A stretch of 64,000 nucleotides of DNA from Sphingomonas lacunae. GTDB lineage: Bacteria > Pseudomonadota > Alphaproteobacteria > Sphingomonadales > Sphingomonadaceae. Shown here piece after piece: positions 8,151 through 15,661 of the stretch; position 1 is the stretch's first letter, and each line of letters starts with the position of its first letter. The notes beneath the pieces are model-generated. The model saw only the letters and a list, made by a program, of their open reading frames with translations, made no database searches and was not told where the DNA came from. The stretch spans positions 1,674,001 through 1,738,000 of the forward strand of contig NZ_CP053015.1 in NCBI RefSeq assembly GCF_012979535.1, read 5' to 3'. Made by a program: the position numbers and the translations under genes.

Positions 8151-8161
8151 GGGGGGGGGGG
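8151..8161 (+). repeat. run of eleven guanines
   Basis: An uninterrupted G11 tract directly abuts the hairpin 8117-8150 and lies 12 bases after the pirin stop (minus strand). Such tracts slip during replication and are also hard to sequence, so its exact length is uncertain. It is outside any coding region. Confidence 0.8.
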
Positions 8162-8173
8162 AGACTTTATGGT

Positions 8174-8869
8174 TCAGAGGCTGTCGACGAGCACCAGTTC
8201 GGCATCATCAATCGCCTCTATCCGAATTTTCGGTTCGTCCTTGATGGCGATGCCATCGCGCGGCTCGGCTTCGATACCGTTGATGCGGATGCGCCCTTTG
8301 GCTGACACGAGATAGGCGTGGCGGCCGGGCGCCAGGTCATAGCTGATGGTTGCGCCTGCTGGCACGGTTGCGCCTGCTACCCGGGCATTGGCCCGGATGG
8401 GCAGGGCGCTGTCGCCGGGGATGCCGCTGGCCAGCGTGACGAACTGTCCGCTGCGGTCGGACTTGGGGAATTTGCGCTGACCCCATCCCGGCGGCCCACC
8501 GGCGGCATCGGGCAGGATCCAGATCTGGAACAGCGTCGTCGTCCCGTTTTCCAGATTCATTTCGCTGTGCTGCACGCCGGTGCCTGCGCTCATGACCTGG
8601 ACGTCGCCGGCTTCGGTGCGACCGACATTGCCCATGCTGTCGCGATGAGTGATCGCGCCGGTCCGGACATAGGTGATGATTTCCATGTCGCGATGGGGGT
8701 GCGGGGGAAAGCCGCTCTGTCCGGCGATCGCATCATCATTCCACACACGCAGCGCACCCCAGCCCATGCGGGCGGGATCATGATAGCCGGCAAAGCTGAA
8801 ATGATGGGCGGCATCGAGCCAGCCATGCTGCGCATGACCGAGGCTGGCAAAGGGACGATGGTCAATCAT
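8174..8869 (-). CDS. pirin family protein
   Basis: A 231-residue bicupin protein. The pirin N-terminal cupin motif is intact: HPHRDMEIITYV with metal-binding histidines, and later SAGTGVQHSEMN with His and Glu ligands. Pirins bind iron; some have quercetinase activity and some act as redox-sensing co-regulators. The ATG at 8869 (MIDHRPFASLG) matches the usual start; the frame stays open far upstream into the LysR gene, which is not coding. It is divergent from a LysR regulator, the classical arrangement for a regulated gene and its regulator. Confidence 0.9.
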   Translation of the reverse strand: MIDHRPFASLGHAQHGWLDAAHHFSFAGYHDPARMGWGALRVWNDDAIAGQSGFPPHPHRDMEIITYVRTGAITHRDSMGNVGRTEAGDVQVMSAGTGVQHSEMNLENGTTTLFQIWILPDAAGGPPGWGQRKFPKSDRSGQFVTLASGIPGDSALPIRANARVAGATVPAGATISYDLAPGRHAYLVSAKGRIRINGIEAEPRDGIAIKDEPKIRIEAIDDAELVLVDSL

Positions 8870-8930
8870 CAACACGGTCCTCTGGGCGATCGATGCGCGG
8901 GACGGCACGACAGCGGCGGATGAACGGGTT

Positions 8931-8952
8931 ATGACATCGTCATATGCATGAC
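8931..8952. promoter_or_regulatory. ATGAC repeats in pirin/lysR divergent promoter
   Basis: ATGAC-ATC-GTCAT (8931-8943) is a perfect palindrome with a third ATGAC at 8948-8952. It lies about midway in the 132-base divergent intergenic region, where a LysR-type regulator would bind. Role inferred from position only. Confidence 0.4.
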
Positions 8953-9001
8953 AAAATAGTAATGATAGAAAGACATTGTTTCCATTTATTGGGCCTTGAA
9001 A

Positions 9002-9937
9002 ATGCAACTTCCCGATTTCGAGGCATGGGCTCTTTTCGCCGCGGTGGCTGATCATGGCAGTTTCCGGGCTGCTGCGTCGGCGAATGCGGTGTCCGTTCCG
9101 ACGGTTTCCAAGGCGATTGCCCGGCTGGAAGCGCGGCTTGGCGTCGCGCTGTTCCATCGCACATCGCGCCGTGTGGCTCTGACGGCGGCTGGACAGGCAT
9201 TGGCCGATCATGCGCGGACGATTGTAGCCAGCGGCATGGCTGCCGAAGAAGCGGCGCGCAGCGACGCTGCCCAGCTGGCAGGGCAGGTGCGACTGACCGC
9301 GCCGATGAGTCTGGGCCTTGCCTGTCTGGGGGATGTCCTTGCGTCCTTCCTTGGCCAGCACCCGCGCGTGACCATCGACGTGCTACTCAACGATGCCCGC
9401 AGTGATCTGGTTGCGGAGGGGATTGACCTGGCTCTCAGGATCGGCACCCTGGATGACAGCAGTCTTCTGGCACAGGCGATTGCCCCGGTACCGATTCTGC
9501 TCGCGGCCAGTCCAGCCTATCTTGCGGAGCATGGTGTGCCGGATCATCCCCACCAGCTTTCAGCCCACCGCTTGCTGGGCTATGGACATGATCGGCGCGA
9601 TGCACCTGTCCGCTTTGTCCACCGGGAGGGCGACCGCGTGTCAGTGGCACCGACCGGCCCCCTGTTTGTCAACAATGGCGAACTGATGGTGCCATTGCTG
9701 CTGGCCGGTCAGGCCATGGCCTTGCTGCCGCGGTTCATCGTGGCCCAGCCACTGGCACATGGCGCGCTCGTGCCTCTGCTTGATGAATGGACTGCACAAG
9801 CAATGACGCTTTTTCTGGTCAGCCCGCCATCGCGCCTGCGGCCGCGACGCGTGGTCGCTCTGGCGGAGCATCTGGTGACCGCACTGCGGTCCCATCCGCT
9901 GTTTGCTGTTAATTCCTCAACCGGTCCGGACATCTGA
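9002..9937 (+). CDS. LysR-family transcriptional regulator
   Basis: A protein of 311 residues with the N-terminal winged helix-turn-helix of the LysR family (SFRAAASANAVSVPTVSKAI, then RLEARLGVALFHRTSR) and a C-terminal periplasmic-binding-like effector domain. The ATG at 9002 is two codons after a TTG that is also in frame. It is transcribed divergently from the pirin gene, so it probably controls that gene and itself. The effector cannot be predicted. Confidence 0.92.
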   Translation: MQLPDFEAWALFAAVADHGSFRAAASANAVSVPTVSKAIARLEARLGVALFHRTSRRVALTAAGQALADHARTIVASGMAAEEAARSDAAQLAGQVRLTAPMSLGLACLGDVLASFLGQHPRVTIDVLLNDARSDLVAEGIDLALRIGTLDDSSLLAQAIAPVPILLAASPAYLAEHGVPDHPHQLSAHRLLGYGHDRRDAPVRFVHREGDRVSVAPTGPLFVNNGELMVPLLLAGQAMALLPRFIVAQPLAHGALVPLLDEWTAQAMTLFLVSPPSRLRPRRVVALAEHLVTALRSHPLFAVNSSTGPDI

Positions 9938-10015
9938 AACCGTTGCGCGGCTCATCCGATCTTTACGATTTTCTGCCAGAAAGCGTGGGTTTTCGGGCTG
10001 TCGCGCAATCATTTC

Positions 10016-10037
10016 CTAACGGTTAGTCAAAAATTAA
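10016..10037 (+). promoter_or_regulatory. near-consensus CtrA box in ctrA promoter
   Basis: TTAG-N7-TTAA at 10023-10037 differs by one base from the CtrA consensus TTAA-N7-TTAA. It overlaps a palindrome CTAAC-G-GTTAG (10016-10026). A further GGTTAA half-site is at 10061-10066. The position about 100 bases before ctrA fits autoregulation, known for ctrA of Caulobacter. Confidence 0.6.
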
Positions 10038-10134
10038 CCTTTTTCCTTGATAGACGATAAGGTTAATGGACTATGTGGCCATCGCCGATGCGAAGGCGAC
10101 ATAGGGGAATGTCACTGCCGAGGGGAACAGCCGC

Positions 10135-10842
10135 ATGCGCGTGCTCTTGATCGAAGACGAACCGACGACGGCCAAGGCCATCGAAACGATGCTCACTGTC
10201 GAAGGTTTCAATGTCTATACAACGGACCTGGGCGAAGAGGGCTTGGACCTCGGCAAGCTCTATGACTATGACATCATTTTGCTCGACCTCAATCTGCCGG
10301 ACATGCACGGCTATGACGTGCTGAAAAAGCTCCGTACCGCCAAGGTGCAGACCCCGGTACTGATCCTGTCGGGCATTTCCGAAATGGACAGCAAGGTGCG
10401 CTCGTTCGGCTTTGGCGCTGACGATTATGTCACCAAGCCGTTCCATCGCGAAGAATTGGTGGCCCGCATCCAGGCGGTTGTCCGCCGGTCCAAGGGCCAC
10501 TCGCAATCGATCATCCGCACCGGCAAGCTGGCGGTCAACCTTGATGCCAAGACGGTCGAAGTCGATGGCAACCGCGTTCATCTGACCGGCAAGGAATATC
10601 AGATGCTCGAGCTGCTCTCGCTCCGCAAGGGTACGACCCTGACCAAGGAAATGTTCCTCAACCACCTTTATGGCGGCATGGACGAACCCGAACTCAAGAT
10701 CATCGACGTCTTTATCTGCAAGCTGCGCAAGAAATTGAGCCTGGCCTGCGAAGGTGAAAATTACATCGAAACGGTGTGGGGCCGCGGCTATGTGCTGCGT
10801 GATCTCGACGAAAATGGTGAGGCAGTGCGCGAAGTCGCCTGA
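10135..10842 (+). CDS. ctrA: cell-cycle response regulator CtrA
   Basis: A 235-residue OmpR-type response regulator. The receiver domain (1-120) has the acidic pocket (E7, D8), the phospho-acceptor D51 in ILLDLNLPD and K101 in VTKPF. The C-terminal winged helix contains [14 protein letters not shown] and [11 protein letters not shown], which are near-identical to CtrA across alphaproteobacteria. CtrA is phosphorylated through the CckA-ChpT relay; in Caulobacter it governs replication, division and flagella/pili, in sphingomonads mainly motility. The last residues (EAVREVA) end in hydrophobic residues, as needed for ClpXP degradation in Caulobacter (AA there, VA here). Its own promoter has a CtrA-like box. 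Confidence 0.96.
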   Translation: MRVLLIEDEPTTAKAIETMLTVEGFNVYTTDLGEEGLDLGKLYDYDIILLDLNLPDMHGYDVLKKLRTAKVQTPVLILSGISEMDSKVRSFGFGADDYVTKPFHREELVARIQAVVRRSKGHSQSIIRTGKLAVNLDAKTVEVDGNRVHLTGKEYQMLELLSLRKGTTLTKEMFLNHLYGGMDEPELKIIDVFICKLRKKLSLACEGENYIETVWGRGYVLRDLDENGEAVREVA

Positions 10843-10866
10843 CAGGACGCCATTGACGGAAACTCC

Positions 10867-10901
10867 AAAGGGTCGGGACGCCACGGCGTTCCGGCCCTTT
10901 T
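10867..10901 (+). terminator. intrinsic terminator of ctrA
   Basis: A near-continuous hairpin built from AAAGGG, CGG and ACGCC paired with GGCGT, CCG and CCCTTT, ending in TTTT, 25 bases after the ctrA stop. Confidence 0.85.
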
Positions 10902-11035
10902 GCCTGTGCGGGTGCGCGCGACCGGACACATGCGGCTGACGCCCATCGCAGATGCGGGACAGCCTTCAGGTGCGGCCGTGCGAGGCGCAGGATCAGGATG
11001 TTTTGGAGACCCGTCAGGTCAACCGGCGGCAATGC

Positions 11036-11482
11036 TCAGTTTTCGGTCCAAATGCTGTTGCGCAGAACCTCATCGCGGTGCGAGCGCTGAAAGCCACTGC
11101 GCGGCGCGGCGTCCGTATTGTGTCGCAGGCGATGAAAGCCTACTTCGGCGTCGCGGGTTATGAGACCGGCGCTCGCTTTCGCCGTGGGCTGGACGGCTGT
11201 GGCATCGATCCGCTCGTCGAGGGACAGGCCAAATGTGCCCTTTCTTACCCAGCGGACCGTTGCGGCGACACAGCGGTCACCCGGCAGGTGCAGCGTGACC
11301 CTCTCACAGGGCAGCAGATCGATCTCGCCGCGAGCGCCAATCCCGTGCGGAGACAGGTTGCGCACCACGATTTTGGTGCGCTGGTGACGGTCGCTGCTGA
11401 GTTCCAGAGAGACAAGTTTCGATACCCGCGGTTCGCGCGCGGTATCATTGTCCGGGCGGGAAGGTGTCCAACTCATTTCCAT
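11036..11482 (-). CDS. PilZ domain protein (c-di-GMP receptor)
   Basis: A 148-residue cytoplasmic protein. The PilZ signature is present: an Arg-rich start (REPRVSKLVSLEL) followed by RNLSPHGIGARG, which fits the RxxxR and D/NxSxxG c-di-GMP binding motifs, then a beta-barrel sequence ending TFGLSLDERID. The last 50 residues are unassigned. It is divergent from flgM-fliA and close to ctrA, so a part in c-di-GMP control of motility is likely by context. Confidence 0.8.
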   Translation of the reverse strand: MEMSWTPSRPDNDTAREPRVSKLVSLELSSDRHQRTKIVVRNLSPHGIGARGEIDLLPCERVTLHLPGDRCVAATVRWVRKGTFGLSLDERIDATAVQPTAKASAGLITRDAEVGFHRLRHNTDAAPRSGFQRSHRDEVLRNSIWTEN

Positions 11483-11651
11483 GACCGGTCAGTAGCCCGA
11501 TTTGGGTAAATTTTTGGTGCATGATTTGGCCGCAGGCCGTCGCGGATCGTGAACAGCAGGCCAATTTTTTGTCGTCGACACCCGCAACTTCCTGCTTGGT
11601 TGTCCGTCAATGGATGCGGAGGCCGGCCAGACCTCGAAAAAGGACCAGATA

Positions 11652-11864
11652 ATGACAGATATTGACGCGTCGTTGACGCATGCGAACCCTTGGCCTTCGC
11701 CTGGGGCTATCGCGCTCGACCGAATTGCCCGACTGCGAGAGCGGATCAGCACCGGGCGCTATGCCGTCCAGCCGCTGCTTGTGGCTGAGGCGATTCTGGC
11801 GAAGGGTGCCCAAGCCGGCGTCAATGATTTGACGCCTGATGGGTCGGCTGCGTCAAGAGATTGA
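11652..11864 (+). CDS. flgM: FlgM-like anti-sigma-28 factor
   Basis: A 70-residue protein whose middle (DRIARLRERISTGRYAVQPLLVAEAIL) matches the C-terminal sigma-28-binding helices of FlgM (pattern I..LR..I..G.Y.v....vA.aIL). FlgM binds FliA until it is exported through the completed hook. The ATG at 11652 has AAGGA at the right distance; 11610 is an alternative. The gene directly precedes fliA, and the two are separated by a long inverted repeat. Family assignment rests on the short motif and on the neighbour. Confidence 0.7.
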   Translation: MTDIDASLTHANPWPSPGAIALDRIARLRERISTGRYAVQPLLVAEAILAKGAQAGVNDLTPDGSAASRD

Positions 11865-11939
11865 CCCGCCAATCGACGATGAAACAGCCAAATATCTGAC
11901 ATACCAGATAAAAAACTCCGCCGCGCGACTGGCACCGGG

Positions 11940-12014
11940 CTTGCAATGCCAGCGGTTGGACGTGCGGCGGATCCAGAATCGCTGGCCTGCGCGTCCAACC
12001 GCTGACGTTGCAAG
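11940..12014 (+). repeat. 26-bp inverted repeat between flgM and fliA, touching fliA RBS
   Basis: The arm 11940-11965 pairs with 11989-12014. As RNA, 23 positions are Watson-Crick, two are G-U and one is C-A; the loop is 23 bases and may be extended by a further G-U and G-C pair. The right arm runs into the Shine-Dalgarno sequence AAGGAG (12012-12017) that serves fliA at 12028. It is far longer than an ordinary terminator and has no T-run. It could mask the ribosome site of fliA, separate expression of flgM and fliA, or be a remnant of a palindromic mobile element. Confidence 0.75.
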
Positions 12015-12027
12015 GAGCCGCCACTTC

Positions 12028-12777
12028 ATGGGCAAACATTGGACCCCGTCCCCGACCTGCACCCCGCAAGCCGGTGCTGAAACGCATAGTGACACAGGCC
12101 GGTTTGCCCGGCGCATCGTCGATCATATCCCATTGGTCCGGCGCATCGCCTGGCAGTTGCATCGCCGTGCGCCGGGGGTGAATGATCTGGAGGAATTGGT
12201 CCAGACCGGCATGGTGGCTCTGGTGGAGGCCGCAAGCCATTGGCAGGATCGCGGCCACGCTTTTGCCACCTATGCCCAGACGCGGATCCGCGGCGCGATG
12301 ATCGACGCCTTGCGGCGCGATGCCACGTTGTCACGGACAGCCATTGCGCGAAAGCGCCAGGTTGAGCAGGTGCGCATCCGCCTGATGGGGCAATTGCTGC
12401 GCACGCCCACCGATGCCGAAATGGCCTGTGCGCTGGGCCTCGATGCACAGGGCTGGTGCCAGCTGCAACAGGCTATTGAGCCGCTGGCCTTTGAACCGCT
12501 CGACCTGTTTGGTGATGCTCAGGCTGCGCTATTGTCAGATCCTGCCGAAGCGGCGGAGGCCGCGATGATCCGGGCCGAGGGCGCGGACCTGCTCGCCCGC
12601 GCCATTTCCGCCTTGCCCGAACGGCAGGCGTTGGTGTTGCAACTCTATTTCGTCGAGGAATTGCCGCTGGAGGATATTGGCGCTGTGCTTGGCGTCGGCG
12701 CCGCACGCGTGTGCCAGATCAAGAAGGCCGCGCTTGATGCGCTTCGGGTGGCGATGTTGGCGTCCGGAGAGGAGTGA
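12028..12777 (+). CDS. fliA: flagellar sigma factor FliA (sigma-28)
   Basis: A 249-residue sigma-70-family factor. Region 2 (LVRRIAWQLHRRAPGVNDLEE, GHAFATYAQTRIRGAMIDALR) recognises the -10 element and region 4 (LPERQALVLQLYFVEELPLEDIG with the helix-turn-helix VGAARVCQIKKAA) the -35 element. It directs late flagellar and chemotaxis genes. I chose the ATG at 12028 because AAGGAG lies 10 bases before it and the length agrees with the family; the open frame upstream to 11839 is not conserved-looking. No other flagellar structural gene is in the window. Confidence 0.88.
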   Translation: MGKHWTPSPTCTPQAGAETHSDTGRFARRIVDHIPLVRRIAWQLHRRAPGVNDLEELVQTGMVALVEAASHWQDRGHAFATYAQTRIRGAMIDALRRDATLSRTAIARKRQVEQVRIRLMGQLLRTPTDAEMACALGLDAQGWCQLQQAIEPLAFEPLDLFGDAQAALLSDPAEAAEAAMIRAEGADLLARAISALPERQALVLQLYFVEELPLEDIGAVLGVGAARVCQIKKAALDALRVAMLASGEE

Positions 12778-12804
12778 GCGGTCGGGGCGGGACGTTCCGC
12801 CGGG

Positions 12805-13407
12805 TCAGGTGCGCGGCCGCCAGCGGATGACCCGCCACGCATAGGCACCGACCACAGCCACTATGGTGAGAATCGCGAGCGGCCCGACAAATTTGTCGAC
12901 CTCTTCCTGGAAGCGCGTGCCGAGAAATATCCCCGCGCCGATCAACAGGATGTTCCAGATGGTCGTCCCCGCGAGCGTATAGACCAGAAAGCGCACCCTG
13001 TTCATCCGCGCCAGGCCGGCGGGCAGGGAAATCATCGTCCTCAACAGTGGCGAGAAGCGCAGGACAAAGACGATCCAGTGGCCGTGCCGCTGGAAAAAGG
13101 CGATCATGTCTTCGACGTCGTGCCAATCCAGGGTCAGCCAGCGGCCCCAGCGGTCGATGAACGGCCGGAGACGCTCATAGCCCATTTTGCGGCCCGCCAT
13201 GTACCAGATATAATTGCCCAGCGTCGAGCCGAGAGACCCCGCCACGAGCAGCGGGATGAACGACATTTGTCCCGACGCGACATTGATTCCGCCCATGCCC
13301 ATGATCAGTTCGGACGGAATGGGCGGAAAAATATTCTCCACGGTCATCAGGAAGAAGATGCCCCAGTAACCGCCAGCTGCAATTGTATCGAGAATCCATT
13401 GGGTCAT
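12805..13407 (-). CDS. DedA/DUF368-type membrane protein (SNARE-associated family)
   Basis: A 200-residue inner-membrane protein of the DedA family. Diagnostic parts are the re-entrant segment with ENIFPPIPSELIM near residue 25, the AGSLGSTLGNYIWYMAGR stretch, and FVLRFSPLLRTMISLPAG, which holds the conserved arginines of the second re-entrant loop. DedA proteins act as undecaprenyl-phosphate or other phospholipid flippases and support membrane potential and drug tolerance. The paralogue cannot be named from sequence. It is convergent with fliA (27 bases). Confidence 0.92.
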   Translation of the reverse strand: MTQWILDTIAAGGYWGIFFLMTVENIFPPIPSELIMGMGGINVASGQMSFIPLLVAGSLGSTLGNYIWYMAGRKMGYERLRPFIDRWGRWLTLDWHDVEDMIAFFQRHGHWIVFVLRFSPLLRTMISLPAGLARMNRVRFLVYTLAGTTIWNILLIGAGIFLGTRFQEEVDKFVGPLAILTIVAVVGAYAWRVIRWRPRT

Positions 13408-13448
13408 GCGCGGTCAATGCAGGCCAGAGGTAAAGGGAACATGAGCGT

Positions 13449-14408
13449 TCAGCCCAGAGCGGCGAGACGTGCTTCAACCGCGTCCCAGATCATCCCCGGG
13501 ATGTTGCTGTCGTTGAAACCGTCGATGGCGACAATGCCGGTCGGCGACGTGACATTGATTTCTGTCAGCCATTGCCCGCCAATGACATCAATACCGACGA
13601 ACAACAGTCCGCGCCTTTTCAGCTCAGGGCCAAGTTCGGCGCAGATACGCTGTTCGGTTTCGGTCAATCCGGTCTTGTGCGCCGATCCCCCGGCAGCGAG
13701 GTTGGAGCGTATCTCTCCCTTGCCGGGCAGCCGGTTGATAGCGCCGGCAACTTCCCCATCGACCAGCACGATGCGCTTGTCGCCCTGTGCCACTTCGGGG
13801 AGGAATGCCTGCACCATGAAGGGTTCGCGCCAAACCTTGCCGAACAGTTCGGCGAGCGCGCCCATGTTGCTGCCAGACGCGTCAATCCTGAACACCGCCG
13901 CCCCGGCATTGCCGTGCAGCGGCTTGACCACGACTTCCCCATGTTCAGCATGAAACCGGCGCAACTCAGCCAGATCGCGGGTGATCATCGTCGGCGGCAT
14001 ATACTGCGCGAAGTCAAGGACATAGAGCTTTTCCGGGGCGTTGCGCACGCTCACCGGATCATTGACCACCAATGTCTTGTCCGCGATCCTCTCGAGCAGA
14101 TGGGTGGCGGTGATATAGCCCAGGTCAAAGGGCGGGTCCTGCCGCATCCAGATGACATCGACGTCCTGCGCCAGATCGAGCCGCCTGGTCTCACCCACTC
14201 GCACATGGTCGCCGGCGACGCGCTGGACATGCTCTATGGCTCGCGCCGGTGCCGTCAGCCTGTCGCGGTCAAGCGTCAGATCTTCGGCAAGATAATGCCA
14301 GATCTGATGGCCGCGCGCCTGCGCCTCGATCATCAGAGCAAAGGAAGAGTCCCCACCAATCGCAATCCCCTCGATCGGGTCCATCTGGAAAGCAACACGC
14401 AAACTCAT
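13449..14408 (-). CDS. gshB: glutathione synthetase
   Basis: A protein of 319 residues of the ATP-grasp family that joins gamma-glutamylcysteine and glycine to glutathione. Typical parts are MSLRVAFQMDPIEGIAIGGD at the start, WMRQDPPFDLGYITATHLLE, the ATP-binding segment GEVVVKPLHGNAGAAVFRI, and FVGIDVIG...LTEINVTSPTG at the end. The ATG at 14408 agrees with the family start; a start at 14438 adds ten residues. It lies 37 bases after yraN. Glutathione made here is also used by the glutaredoxin encoded at 35187. Confidence 0.95.
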   Translation of the reverse strand: MSLRVAFQMDPIEGIAIGGDSSFALMIEAQARGHQIWHYLAEDLTLDRDRLTAPARAIEHVQRVAGDHVRVGETRRLDLAQDVDVIWMRQDPPFDLGYITATHLLERIADKTLVVNDPVSVRNAPEKLYVLDFAQYMPPTMITRDLAELRRFHAEHGEVVVKPLHGNAGAAVFRIDASGSNMGALAELFGKVWREPFMVQAFLPEVAQGDKRIVLVDGEVAGAINRLPGKGEIRSNLAAGGSAHKTGLTETEQRICAELGPELKRRGLLFVGIDVIGGQWLTEINVTSPTGIVAIDGFNDSNIPGMIWDAVEARLAALG

Positions 14409-14445
14409 TCCTTCGGGTCCCTTTATCGCCTCACGCAAGGGGGCC

Positions 14446-14817
14446 TCAGGCCATCAGCCCGTCGTGCCACACGTTTGCCAGATGGTGCGGCCATCGCCGC
14501 GGTGCAAGCAGCATTACGTCAATTCGCATGTCATCGCCCTTTTTCAAGTAGCGCGGGGCGAGCTGCCGTGCGGCTTCTACCACCCGCCGCAGCCGTCGCG
14601 CATCAATGGCCAGGTCCAGGTCCTCGACGCGGTCACGCCATTTCACCTCGACAAAGGCGACCATCCGGCCGCGCCGCGCGATCAGGTCAACCTCGCCGCC
14701 CGCCGCCCGCACGCGCTGGTCCAGGATACGCCAGCCTTTCAGCCGCAAGGCCCATGCTGCCCAGCGTTCAGCCCGCCGTCCGCGCGATTCCGCGGCAGCC
14801 CGGCGTCGGTCCGCCAT
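14446..14817 (-). CDS. YraN/UPF0102 family putative endonuclease
   Basis: A 123-residue protein of the UPF0102 family, a restriction-endonuclease-like fold. The conserved core is visible: RRAERWAAWALRLKGWRILD, then GGEVDLIARRG and VAFVEVKWR with the acidic and lysine residues of the PD-(D/E)xK type. The start at 14817 follows the rsmI stop by one base. YraN is commonly next to rsmI in proteobacteria, which supports the call. Its substrate is not established. Confidence 0.88.
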   Translation of the reverse strand: MADRRRAAAESRGRRAERWAAWALRLKGWRILDQRVRAAGGEVDLIARRGRMVAFVEVKWRDRVEDLDLAIDARRLRRVVEAARQLAPRYLKKGDDMRIDVMLLAPRRWPHHLANVWHDGLMA

Positions 14818-14818
14818 C

Positions 14819-15661
14819 TCAGCGCTTGCTCGCCAGTTCGATGGCCCGGGCGTAGGCAGCTTCCCGCGCGATGCCGAGTTGCTTGGCCACTGCCTTGGCC
14901 GCCTTGGCTGCCGGTGCATCGGCCAATGCGGCGATCAGCGCGGCGTCGATGCTTTCTTCGCTGGCCTCCTCGATCACGGGCGCACCCGGCGGCGCGATGA
15001 CGATGACAATCTCTCCCTTCGGCGGCGTTGCATAATGGCTGGCAAGGCTGGACAGCGTACCGGTGACGCATTCCTCGTGCAGCTTGGTCAGTTCGCGGCA
15101 CACCGCCGCCTCGCGGTCTCCCAGCCCCTCGGCCAGCGCCAGCAGCGCGGTGGGCAGGCGGGGCCCGCTCTCGTAAAAAACCAGTGTCGCCGGCACTGCC
15201 GCCAGTTCGGCAATCACCCCGGCCCGCGCGCCTGCCTTGGCGGGCAGAAAACCGGCAAACAGGAAACGGTCGGTCGGCAGCCCCGCCATGGTCAAGGCGG
15301 TAACCGCGGCACAGGCACCGGGAATGCTGGTCACCATCCGCCCCGCTGCCCGCGCGTCACGCACCAGCCGGTATCCGGGGTCGGAGATAAGCGGGGTGCC
15401 GGCATCCGACACCAACACCACCACCTGGCTGCCCATCCGTTCAATCAACGCGGCTCGCGCCCGGTCGTCTGCATGGTCATCGTGGCGCAACAGGGGACGC
15501 TTTATTCCCGACAGGTGCAACAATTTGCCGGTGACGCGCGTATCTTCACAGGCAACGACATCTGCTGCCGATAAAATCGCGCGCGCGCGGTCGCTTAGGT
15601 CGCCGAGGTTGCCGATGGGCGTCGCGACGATGTAAAGGCCGGGTAAGGGAGATGACGACAT
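14819..15661 (-). CDS. rsmI: 16S rRNA (cytidine-1402-2'-O)-methyltransferase
   Basis: A 280-residue SAM-dependent methyltransferase of the tetrapyrrole-methylase fold that modifies C1402 of 16S rRNA. Family marks: GLYIVATPIGNLGDLSDRA at the start, ACEDTRVTGKLL, LVSDAGTPLISDPGYRLVR and IPGACAAVTALTMAGLPTDR. Its ATG (15661-15659, minus) overlaps the ATG of the divergent LpoA-like gene (15660-15662) as CATG, so the two genes have no 5' intergenic space. The reading frame is open further upstream only as a shadow of that gene. Confidence 0.95.
   Translation of the reverse strand: MSSSPLPGLYIVATPIGNLGDLSDRARAILSAADVVACEDTRVTGKLLHLSGIKRPLLRHDDHADDRARAALIERMGSQVVVLVSDAGTPLISDPGYRLVRDARAAGRMVTSIPGACAAVTALTMAGLPTDRFLFAGFLPAKAGARAGVIAELAAVPATLVFYESGPRLPTALLALAEGLGDREAAVCRELTKLHEECVTGTLSSLASHYATPPKGEIVIVIAPPGAPVIEEASEESIDAALIAALADAPAAKAAKAVAKQLGIAREAAYARAIELASKR

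Noticed and set aside
8870-9361. N-terminal extension of the pirin frame into the LysR gene
   Set aside because: The frame is open by chance; pirin homology and start context place the ATG at 8869.
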